Shown here one piece after another: positions 13,696 through 21,336 of a stretch of 23,285 nt of DNA. The DNA is from F1-20-MAGs016 sp046086245 (lineage in GTDB: Bacteria; Planctomycetota; Planctomycetia; Pirellulales; UBA1268): the NCBI GenBank assembly GCA_046086245.1, contig JBJSXB010000026.1, positions 1 through 23,285 of the forward strand, given 5' to 3'. Positions within the stretch are counted from its first letter, which is position 1. The number at the start of each line of letters is the position of its first letter. The translations under genes and the position numbers were made by a program. Below the pieces are notes generated by a model. It made no database searches. It saw only the letters and a program-made list of their open reading frames with translations, and was not told the DNA's origin.

Positions 13696-15746
13696 GCGAC
13701 CTTCGTCCCGGCTCCGGCCGCGGCCTCCTCGGTCGCCTTGGCGACTTCTTCGACGACCGCACCGGCTATCGTGCACTCATCCACGAGGCACTCTTCGAGA
13801 GCGTCCCCGGAGGAGCGCGGTGGCGTTACGTGTGGGGCAGCACGTTGGTGTTCGCGTTCGTGACGCAACTGGTCACCGGGCTGGTGCTCTGGAGCGGCTA
13901 TGCACCCGGGGCCCAGACCGCCTGGGAGAGCGTCTATTACATCCAGCACGAGATGGCGGGCGGCTGGCTCGTCCGAGGCATCCATCACGTGATGGCCCAG
14001 ATGATGGTCGTGCTGCTCGCCGTACACCTGCTGCAGGTGGTGATCGACGGAGCCTACCGGGCGCCGCGCGAGGTGAACTTCTGGCTCGGCTTGGTACTGA
14101 TGATGCTCGTCCTCGGCATGGCCCTGACCGGTTACCTACTTCCCTGGGACCAGAAGGGTTACTGGGCGACGCGCGTCGCCACCAATCTGGCGGGATTGGT
14201 GCCGCTGATCGGACCATCGCTCCAGCAGGTGATCGTCGGCGGCCCCGACTACGGCCATCACACGCTCACCCGGTTTTTCGCGCTGCATGCCGGGTTCCTC
14301 CCCGGCACGCTCGTCTTCATGCTGGTGGTGCATCTGGCGCTGTTCCGCAAGCACGGCCTGTGCGCGAAACGGCCGTTCACCAAGCCCGACGCGCTGTTCT
14401 GGCCCGACCAGGTGCTCAAGGACGCCGTCGCCTGCCTGGCGGTGATGGCGGTGGTGCTCGGGGTGATCCTGGTGCCCGCCTTGCAAGCCGTGCTCGACGG
14501 GCGCCCGATCGTGCTCGGTGCGTTGGGCGCCGAACTTGGCGCGCCAGCCGACCCGTCCGAGCCCTACGCGGCGGCGCGGCCGGAGTGGTATTTCCTCTTC
14601 CTGTTCCAGTTCCTCAAGCTGTTCGAGGGGCAGGGGGCGAGCGGCGAATTCTTCGGCGCCATCGTCGTGCCCGGGCTCGTCATGGTGGCGATGTTTCTGA
14701 TGCCGATCGTCGGCCGTTGGCGCCTCGGTCACAGGTTCAACGTCGCGTTCACGATCGGCCTGCTCGGCGGCGTCGGCGTACTCACGGCCCTCGCCCTCCG
14801 TGAGGATTACGCCGTCCGCTTCATCGACACCGGGGCTCTCGCCGACGTGAAACGGCTTCTCGAGGAGACCGGTGGCGGCGAGACGAAACTGGCCGCGGCG
14901 CTCGGCAACGATCCGGCGCGCGTGGCGGCGTTCGCGGTCCGGCGCCGGCAGTGGGATGCCGCCCGGCACTCGCAGGCCTTCCTCGACGCCGTCGACACGG
15001 CCCACGCCGAGGCACGGCGGGCCGTGGAGTTGGCGGGGCGTCCGGAGCGGATCCCGGCCGCCGGCATCCTCGAACTGGTGCGCGGCGATCCGAAGACACA
15101 GGGCCCGCGACTCTTCGCGCAGCACTGCGCGGGATGCCACGCCCACGAGGATCCCACGGCGCCGGAGGCCGTGGCCCGCATCGCCGCCGGATCGGCGGCC
15201 AATCTCCACGGATTCGGCACCGCGGCCTGGGTAAGCGGTCTGCTCGACGCGACCCAGGTGGCGGGCCCCGCCTACTTCGGCACCACCGCGCACAAGGAGG
15301 GGGAGATGGTGTCCTTCGTGCAGAACGATCTCGCCGACGCCGATGTGTGGAAGCCCGACGACATCGCTGCGGTGGTGGCGGCACTCGCGACCGAAGGGGG
15401 GTTCGGCGCCGGCCTCGACGAGGCTGTCGTGGCACGCGGCCGCGTGCTCGTCGCCGACGGCGATCGCTGCGGTGCGTGCCACACCTTCCACGACAACGGC
15501 ACTGCCGCCGGCGGCGCGCCCGACCTCACCGGCTGGGGCTCGCGTGAGTGGGTCGTGGGGATCATCACCGACCCCACGCACGAGCGCTTCTACGGCTCCG
15601 CCAACGACCGGATGCCGCGATTCGGCACCGCCCCCGAGGGAGCGCGGGCGCCACTCTCCGCCGCGGAAATCGGCCTTATCGCCGACTGGCTCCGCGGGCG
15701 GTGGTATCGCCCGGTCGGCATGGCGGCCGCGGGGACGGGGCACTGA
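13692..15746 (+). CDS. Cytochrome b (b6 + subunit IV-like) fused to a dihaem cytochrome c
   Basis: Membrane core of a quinol:cytochrome c oxidoreductase. The 684 residues begin with four helices like cytochrome b6: haem ligands are H98/H112 (13 residues between) and H199/H214 (14 between, the b6-type spacing). Three further helices follow, with the Qo motif PEWY at 297-300 between helices E and F. I count seven membrane helices in all, so the C-terminus should lie on the periplasmic side. After a charged linker (about 375-465) come two haem c sites, CAGCH (479-483) and CGACH (593-597), with probable Met ligands near M539 and M641. No separate cytochrome c1 gene is seen nearby, so the fused c domains probably take electrons from the Rieske centre. 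ATG 13692 is fixed by the ATGA overlap; an open frame upstream runs through the Rieske gene and is spurious. Confidence 0.93.
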   Translation: MSDLRPGSGRGLLGRLGDFFDDRTGYRALIHEALFESVPGGARWRYVWGSTLVFAFVTQLVTGLVLWSGYAPGAQTAWESVYYIQHEMAGGWLVRGIHHVMAQMMVVLLAVHLLQVVIDGAYRAPREVNFWLGLVLMMLVLGMALTGYLLPWDQKGYWATRVATNLAGLVPLIGPSLQQVIVGGPDYGHHTLTRFFALHAGFLPGTLVFMLVVHLALFRKHGLCAKRPFTKPDALFWPDQVLKDAVACLAVMAVVLGVILVPALQAVLDGRPIVLGALGAELGAPADPSEPYAAARPEWYFLFLFQFLKLFEGQGASGEFFGAIVVPGLVMVAMFLMPIVGRWRLGHRFNVAFTIGLLGGVGVLTALALREDYAVRFIDTGALADVKRLLEETGGGETKLAAALGNDPARVAAFAVRRRQWDAARHSQAFLDAVDTAHAEARRAVELAGRPERIPAAGILELVRGDPKTQGPRLFAQHCAGCHAHEDPTAPEAVARIAAGSAANLHGFGTAAWVSGLLDATQVAGPAYFGTTAHKEGEMVSFVQNDLADADVWKPDDIAAVVAALATEGGFGAGLDEAVVARGRVLVADGDRCGACHTFHDNGTAAGGAPDLTGWGSREWVVGIITDPTHERFYGSANDRMPRFGTAPEGARAPLSAAEIGLIADWLRGRWYRPVGMAAAGTGH

Positions 15747-15752
15747 CACTCC

Positions 15753-15781
15753 TGCGACGTGGTCGCGGGGCTCGCGTCGCA
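15753..15781. terminator. Possible hairpin between convergent cytochrome b/c and DUF1501 genes
   Basis: TGCGACG (15753-15759) is the exact reverse complement of CGTCGCA (15775-15781), leaving a 15-nt loop. It lies in the 64-nt gap between two convergent stops and could serve both strands. There is no U-tract. Confidence 0.35.
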
Positions 15782-15810
15782 CCACCGGCCGTTCCGGACA
15801 GCCCCCCGAC

Positions 15811-17232
15811 TCACGCCAGCACGTCGTGGACGACGTGGCCGTGGACGTCGGTGAGGCGGTAATCCCGGCCGGCGTGACGGAAGGTCAGCCGCTCGTGGTC
15901 GAAGCCCATCAGATGGAGGATGGTGGCGTGGAAGTCGTGCACGTGCACGGGCTTCTCCACCGCGCGGAGGCCGTACTCGTCGGTCGCCCCGTGGACGGTG
16001 CCGGCGCGGATGCCGGCGCCCGCCAGCCACGAACTGAACGCCCAAGGATGGTGTTCTCGTCCCTTGGCATCGGCGGAGTTGTTGAACGGGGTGCGGCCGA
16101 ACTCGGTGGTCCAGACGACGAGCGTGTCGTCGAGCAACCCGCGGTGGCGAAGGTCGCCCAGCAGAGCGGCGATCGGTCGATCGACGTTCCGCGCCAACGG
16201 CTCGTGGGTGAGCATGTCGCCGTGGGCGTCCCAGTTGTTGCTCGAGCCGCTGTCGATCAACTCGACGAAGCGCACGCCCCGCTCGACGAGCCGCCGCGCC
16301 ACCAGACACTGCCATCCGAAGCCGCTCGTCTGCCCCGACCCGAGCCCGTAGGCGGCGAGCGTCGCCGTGGTTTCGCCGCCGAGATCGAACGCCTCCGGCA
16401 CCGCCATCTGCATGCCGAAGGCGGTCTCGAACGAGCGGATCCGCGCCGCCAGCCGCGGATCGTCACCGCCACGGGCGAGGTGGCCGCGGTCGAGTCGCTC
16501 GCGGGCGGCGAGTTCGTCGCGCTGCCGGTCGAGCGGCACCCGCGGCGCCACGTTCGCCACCGGCGTCGGACCGGGAATGATCAGCGTCCCCTGATTGGCG
16601 GCCGGGAGGAAGTCGGCCGCATAGACCTGGGTGCCGGCATAGGTCTGCTGTGGCGCGATGACGACGAATCCGGGGAGATCGCGATTGCTCGTCCCCAACC
16701 CATAACTCATCCAGGCGCCGATACTCGGTCGGGAGAAGGCGAACGACCCGGTGTGCATGCCCAGGGTGGCGTTGTAGTGGTTGGAATGCGACGTGTGCAT
16801 CGAGCGGATGAGGGCGAGATCGTCGACGCGCGACGCAATGCAGGGAAATAACGTGCTCACCTCGGTGCCGCACCGCCCGTGCGGTGCGAACGACCACTGC
16901 GGCCGCTTGAGGAAGATCCGCTCGTAGCCGGGGCGGTCCTTGATCTCGGGATGATCGGCGGCGATCTCCCTCCCATGGTCGCGCGTGAGCGCCGGCTTGG
17001 GGTCGAAGGAATCGACGTGCGACACGCCGCCGGTCATGAAGAGGAAGATCACCCGCCGCGCCCGCGGCGGGAAGTGGGGGCCGAATGCCGCGCCATTCCC
17101 GGAGTCGTCGGCGAGGAGTTGTTCGACGATCGCCGGCAGCACCATCGAACCGGCGACGGCCGACCGCACGAAGCCGCGCCGCCCGTGTCGGCACGACGTG
17201 TTCCAGGCGGCGGACGAGCGGCGTGGAGGCAT
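15811..17232 (-). CDS. DUF1501 domain protein with Tat signal
   Basis: An alkaline-phosphatase-superfamily-like exported protein of unknown biochemical role, abundant in Planctomycetota and nearly always paired with a DUF1553 protein. From ATG 17232 the protein is 473 residues. RRGFVR (18-23) followed by SAVAGSMVLPAIVEQLL is a clear Tat signal. Family features include FLFMTGGVSHVDSFDPKP, the TSHSNHYNATLGMHTGS segment, and WTTEFGRTPFNN near the C-terminus, with several His/Asp residues likely to bind metal. An upstream TTG at 17256 would overlap the DUF1553 stop by 4 nt and add eight residues; neither start has a strong ribosome binding site. It lies downstream of DUF1553 in the same transcript. 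Confidence 0.92.
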   Translation of the reverse strand: MPPRRSSAAWNTSCRHGRRGFVRSAVAGSMVLPAIVEQLLADDSGNGAAFGPHFPPRARRVIFLFMTGGVSHVDSFDPKPALTRDHGREIAADHPEIKDRPGYERIFLKRPQWSFAPHGRCGTEVSTLFPCIASRVDDLALIRSMHTSHSNHYNATLGMHTGSFAFSRPSIGAWMSYGLGTSNRDLPGFVVIAPQQTYAGTQVYAADFLPAANQGTLIIPGPTPVANVAPRVPLDRQRDELAARERLDRGHLARGGDDPRLAARIRSFETAFGMQMAVPEAFDLGGETTATLAAYGLGSGQTSGFGWQCLVARRLVERGVRFVELIDSGSSNNWDAHGDMLTHEPLARNVDRPIAALLGDLRHRGLLDDTLVVWTTEFGRTPFNNSADAKGREHHPWAFSSWLAGAGIRAGTVHGATDEYGLRAVEKPVHVHDFHATILHLMGFDHERLTFRHAGRDYRLTDVHGHVVHDVLA

Positions 17233-17252
17233 GACGTGGAATCCGATCGATC

Positions 17253-20210
17253 TCAATCGACGTGGAGGAATTCGTTGGATGCGAGGATGACTCGTGCCCG
17301 GGCCTCCCAGGCCGCCTCCGATTGGGGATCACCGTCGGCCATCAAGGCGAGCAGGCCGTCGCGCTCCGCGGCGTCGGGCGAACGGCCGAGGGCGAGGCGG
17401 AACATCCGTTCGACGCGTCCGGCGGGATCGGGATGGTCGGCCGTACGGTGCGCGAGGCCCGCGGCCTGGGCGTGGAAGAAGGAATCGTTGAGAAACCACA
17501 GCGCCTGCGTGGGCACGGTCGAGGTCTCGCGCCGCGGCGAAGACGCATTGGGATCGGCACCGTCGAAGAGGGCGAGAAACGGATGGCGCCGCTGCCGTTG
17601 CACCATCAGGTAGGCGCTGCGTTTGGGTGTCTCGTACACGGCGACGAACGGGGCATGCTGCGTGAACGTCCAACTCGCCTCGGGGGGGAACGGATGGGCC
17701 TCCGCGGGGGTCGTATCGAGCGCTCCCGCGACCGCGAGCAGGCTGTCGCGCAGTTCCTCGGCGGTGAGCCGGCGCCGCGGCATGTGCGAGAGAAGACGGG
17801 CGTCGGGGTCTCCGAGGCGGGCGGCAGCGGTTGGCGTGCTTGACCGCCGGTAGGCCTCGGTCCGCACCAACTCGCGCGACAGCGACCGGACGTCGTAACC
17901 GCCGGCCACGAACCCGGCGGCGAGCCGATCGAGCAGTCGCGGGTGGCTGGGCCGCGCGCCGCGGGTTCCGAAGTCGTTGGCGGTCCGCACCAGACCCGTC
18001 CCGTAGTGCCACTGCCAAATCCGGTTCACGGCGACCCGCGCGAACAGGGGTTGGTCGACGATCCAGTCGGCGAGTTCGCGGCGGCCACTGCCCGCCCCCG
18101 ACGGCAGCGTGGCGCCGCCGAAGACGCCGAGCCACCGCCGCGGCACGACGGCTCCGGGGTGTGCGGGATCGCCGCGCTCGGCGATCGCCACGTCGTGAGG
18201 CGTCCCCTCGACGACCGCGTAGGCGACCGGGATGATCGGCTCCGGCCCCGGTTCGGGTAACGGGGTGCCGAGAAACCTGCCGGCGGCGACCAGCGCCGGG
18301 CCGAAAGACGCCGCCGCGACGTGTTCGAGGCGCACGCTGACGCCGTCGATCGCCGCGGGGTGGGCGTCGGCGACCCGTCCGCCGGTGCGGTAGACGCCGT
18401 CCCGCGGACAGACCCAGGCGACGATCACCGGCCGATCGGGCCCCGGGTGCACGAACAGCGACCGGGCGGGCAACGTCGTCCATACCGCGGCCGCAGCGGT
18501 ACCCACGTTGACCAGTACGCTCGGCGTGTCGCCACGCGTCCAGGCCCGCAGCTCGGGCGCTCCGGCGACGTCCCGCTTGTGCTCGTCGAGATGGATCGGT
18601 CCCGGCGGCGCCCGTTCGAGGAAGCACCAGCGCGGGCCGTCGGCATCGGCGACCGGTGAGACTTCGAGCCCGCTGGCGACGACGTCGGCCGTCGACCAGC
18701 GCCGGGAACCGTTGGCGCCACCGTTCGCCGCCCGCTCCTCGATCCACCAATCGACCAGCGTGGTGTCGGCGCCATGGCTGCCGCCGGGAAGCACCACCAC
18801 CTGCAGCACGTCGCCGGCGTACAGCACCACCTCAAGGGGCGTGTCCTCGTCGGCATCGAGGATCACGGCGGCTCCTTCGCCCACCGGCCGTTCGACCAGG
18901 ATCTCGACGTGGCCGGCGGCCAGACCAGCGAGCCGCGCGGGATCGGCTTCGGCCGCCCGCGCGGCCACGGCGGCGGCACGGGCCGCCACCCGCTCGCGGT
19001 ACGGGGCGAGCCTGGTCTCGACCTCGTCGGGGGGCAGGAGTGGCACGGTGTCGCGCGGCTGCCCCTTCGCCTCGCATCCCGGAAACGCGAACCGTGTGCT
19101 GGCGAGGATGCCGGAGAGGGCGTAGTAGTCGGCGGCGGTGACGGGGTCGTATTTGTGGTCATGGCAGCGTGCACAGGCCAGCGACAGCCCGAGGAACGCC
19201 CGACCGACGTTGTCGATCACGTCCTCGTGCATGAGATGGACGTCCTTGTCGATGTCGTGGCCGAAGCGACGCGCGACGGCGAGGTAACCGGTGGCGACGA
19301 TCGCCGCCGCCCGTTCGGGCGCCGGCGCGTCGGCGGCGAGGAGATCACCCGCGATCTGGAGCCGCACGAAGCGATCGAAGGGGAGATCGGTGTGGAACGC
19401 GTCGAACACCCAATTGCGGTAGCGCCAGGCATGGGGCAGGGGGCGGTCGGTGTTCTCGCCGGCGGTGTCCGCGTAACGCACCACGTCGAGCCACCGCCGT
19501 CCCATCTGGACGCCGTACTGCGGACTGGCGAGCAGTTGATCGACGAGGGCCTCGTACGCCGCGTCGGAAGGATCGGCCGCGAACGCGTCGATCATCTCCG
19601 GCGTCGGTGGCAGGCCGGTGAGGTCGTAGGAGAGGCGCCGCACGAGCGTCCGCGGATCGGCCGGCGGTGCGGGGTCGAGTCCGGCGTCGGCCAACGCCTC
19701 GTCCAACCGCCGGTCGATCTCGCCGCTGGTGAGTGCCGTGGTTGCACCGGGCAGCGGCTGGAAGGCCCACCAATCGGCCGCTTCCGCCGGGCTCATGCCT
19801 CCGATTCGGGCGGCCGCTTGGCGGGGGTCGAACGCCCCGTCGCGCACCCACGCCACGAGGGTGGCGATCTGGGCGTCGTCGAGGCGGCCACCGGCGTCGG
19901 CGGGCGGCATCCGCAGCGCCTCGTCCTCCCAACCGACCGCCTTCACGAGGCGCGACCCCGCCGGGTCGCCCGGCACGATCACGGCGCCGCCGTCACCGCC
20001 CCGTTGCCAACCGTCCCGTGAGTCGAGCAGCAGGCCTCCGCCCGCCTTGTCGCCGGAATGGCACTCGAGGCACTTCGCCACCAGCAGCGGTCGCACCTCG
20101 CGCTCGAAAAAGTCTCCATCCCTCGCGAGGGCGTCCATGGAAGCGACAGGTCCACTCGCCAAAACCGCGAGCATCACCCTGCCGAGTGACTGACACGGAT
20201 ATCGCTTCAC
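17253..20210 (-). CDS. Exported PSCyt1 / DUF1549 / DUF1553 cytochrome-c-like protein
   Basis: A large planctomycete-type exported protein of 985 residues. After a signal peptide (to about residue 29) comes a cytochrome c-like PSCyt1 domain with haem motif CLECH (47-51). A DUF1549 domain follows at about 165-370 (with LVRRLSYDLTGLPPT and CARCHDHKYDPV, a second CxxCH). A beta-rich insert lies at about 430-640. The DUF1553 domain covers about 690-960 (NRIWQWHYGTGLVRTANDFG and RRRLTAEELRDSLLAVAG). The start is GTG 20210; an ATG at 20212 is followed at once by a stop, and ATG 20174 would shorten the signal. Members are thought to act in the periplasm-like space, perhaps in polymer use, but no reaction is established. 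The gene starts 18 nt after the methyltransferase stop. Confidence 0.92.
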   Translation of the reverse strand: MKRYPCQSLGRVMLAVLASGPVASMDALARDGDFFEREVRPLLVAKCLECHSGDKAGGGLLLDSRDGWQRGGDGGAVIVPGDPAGSRLVKAVGWEDEALRMPPADAGGRLDDAQIATLVAWVRDGAFDPRQAAARIGGMSPAEAADWWAFQPLPGATTALTSGEIDRRLDEALADAGLDPAPPADPRTLVRRLSYDLTGLPPTPEMIDAFAADPSDAAYEALVDQLLASPQYGVQMGRRWLDVVRYADTAGENTDRPLPHAWRYRNWVFDAFHTDLPFDRFVRLQIAGDLLAADAPAPERAAAIVATGYLAVARRFGHDIDKDVHLMHEDVIDNVGRAFLGLSLACARCHDHKYDPVTAADYYALSGILASTRFAFPGCEAKGQPRDTVPLLPPDEVETRLAPYRERVAARAAAVAARAAEADPARLAGLAAGHVEILVERPVGEGAAVILDADEDTPLEVVLYAGDVLQVVVLPGGSHGADTTLVDWWIEERAANGGANGSRRWSTADVVASGLEVSPVADADGPRWCFLERAPPGPIHLDEHKRDVAGAPELRAWTRGDTPSVLVNVGTAAAAVWTTLPARSLFVHPGPDRPVIVAWVCPRDGVYRTGGRVADAHPAAIDGVSVRLEHVAAASFGPALVAAGRFLGTPLPEPGPEPIIPVAYAVVEGTPHDVAIAERGDPAHPGAVVPRRWLGVFGGATLPSGAGSGRRELADWIVDQPLFARVAVNRIWQWHYGTGLVRTANDFGTRGARPSHPRLLDRLAAGFVAGGYDVRSLSRELVRTEAYRRSSTPTAAARLGDPDARLLSHMPRRRLTAEELRDSLLAVAGALDTTPAEAHPFPPEASWTFTQHAPFVAVYETPKRSAYLMVQRQRRHPFLALFDGADPNASSPRRETSTVPTQALWFLNDSFFHAQAAGLAHRTADHPDPAGRVERMFRLALGRSPDAAERDGLLALMADGDPQSEAAWEARARVILASNEFLHVD

Positions 20211-20228
20211 ATACCACCGTGTCGTACG

Positions 20229-21254
20229 TCAGTCGGGTCTGTGCAGGAAGAAAGCCGCCTGATCACCCTCGCCGGTCGCATTCAGCCGGCGGGCATCGCG
20301 TCGATAGATTTCCATTTCCTTCGGGGAGCAATCCGTACCGCGCCCGCCCCGCGAACGGGAGAGAGGGTCGTTCAACGGTATTCCCCGACGGTACTGCTCA
20401 CTGGCCCAGAATTGAAACTCCGTCGAGTCGTACATGACGCGTGCCAGACGAAATCCCACCCGATGGGCCACGAGACTCAAGCTCGCCACGGAATGGACGA
20501 AAAGGTGACGCGGGGGATCCAATTGGACCCAATCCGCCCGGTAGGTCCTCCAGGCGACACACGATGAAATCGGGATCCGGACGAGACACCACCCACCAGG
20601 TGTCAAGAGGCGAAAGCTTTCCTTGAGTGCTTCGTATGTGTCCGGCATGTGTTCGAGGGAATGATGCATCATCACCAGGTCGAAGGGCCCGACCATTTCC
20701 GCCATCGTCTTCTTGTGGATGCGGGCACCACCCTTGAGAACAGTTTCTTCGTCGATGAATGGGTCGCAACCCTCGACGCGATGGAACCCCGCCTCGTTCA
20801 ACAACGCAAGAAGCCCGCCCCCTCCGCAGCCGACGTCGAGGATTCGCGATTCCGGAACCACGCCGGTCTCGGTGAACCACGAGCGGGGGAGCATCTCACC
20901 GCGCACGGAGGCGACAATCGCGCCGATCGTATCCCGCTGACCGGTTGAATGCCTGGCCCACACGCGGCGTAACCACCGCTTCCACCACCGCGGTGGCTGC
21001 GGCTGCCCAAAGGAGTAGTAGTCGCCCCGCCTGTAGTACGGCGAATAGTCGCCCGGGGGATCGATCAGCTGGAGACAGCCGCAATCGGCGCACTCGAGAT
21101 ACTCGAAGGTGTCACGCAGGCCGAACATCATCTCACGGGCGACCACGACGGCATTGCCGCGGGCATTTCCGCACACGCCACACACTGTGTCGCGCGCCGC
21201 TCGGACGGGTATGCCTCGCGCCGTATCCATCGCTTCTCGAGACGCATTCTTCAT
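20229..21254 (-). CDS. SAM-dependent methyltransferase with N-terminal zinc ribbon
   Basis: A class I methyltransferase (Methyltransf_23-like) of 341 residues. The N-terminus has two CxxC pairs (C25/C28 and C55/C58) expected to bind zinc. The SAM-binding motif I is ILDVGCGGG (138-146), followed by an acidic region at EGCDP (161-165) and the post-motif HHSLEHMPD (197-205). This architecture is common in O-antigen, exopolysaccharide and sugar-modification clusters, often methylating a sugar or a lipid-linked glycan; the substrate here is unknown. ATG 21254 is the first in-frame ATG, with a weak Shine-Dalgarno. The gene is on the same strand as the ABC transporter upstream, 82 nt away. Its base composition is less GC-rich than the genes to the left. 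Confidence 0.85.
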   Translation of the reverse strand: MKNASREAMDTARGIPVRAARDTVCGVCGNARGNAVVVAREMMFGLRDTFEYLECADCGCLQLIDPPGDYSPYYRRGDYYSFGQPQPPRWWKRWLRRVWARHSTGQRDTIGAIVASVRGEMLPRSWFTETGVVPESRILDVGCGGGGLLALLNEAGFHRVEGCDPFIDEETVLKGGARIHKKTMAEMVGPFDLVMMHHSLEHMPDTYEALKESFRLLTPGGWCLVRIPISSCVAWRTYRADWVQLDPPRHLFVHSVASLSLVAHRVGFRLARVMYDSTEFQFWASEQYRRGIPLNDPLSRSRGGRGTDCSPKEMEIYRRDARRLNATGEGDQAAFFLHRPD

Positions 21255-21336
21255 GTCGGAAACTCGCGACGTCGCGGTCCCGGCGGCACGGGGCCTTGGA
21301 TCACACCCCAGGGGCGCGGCGATGGCTGGCTGGCCT
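21255..21336 (-). other. Short intergenic spacer between the ABC transporter and methyltransferase
   Basis: The 82-nt gap contains a perfect 12-bp palindrome (CGCGACGTCGCG, 21265-21276), 10 nt before the methyltransferase ATG. It may be chance or an operator. No terminator with a T-run is visible, so the two genes may be cotranscribed. Confidence 0.3.

Noticed and set aside
14136..15785. A 549-codon minus-strand frame opposite cytochrome b/c
   Set aside because: Antisense to a gene with haem ligands, PEWY and CxxCH motifs; the translation is His/Arg/Gly-rich with no recognisable domain.
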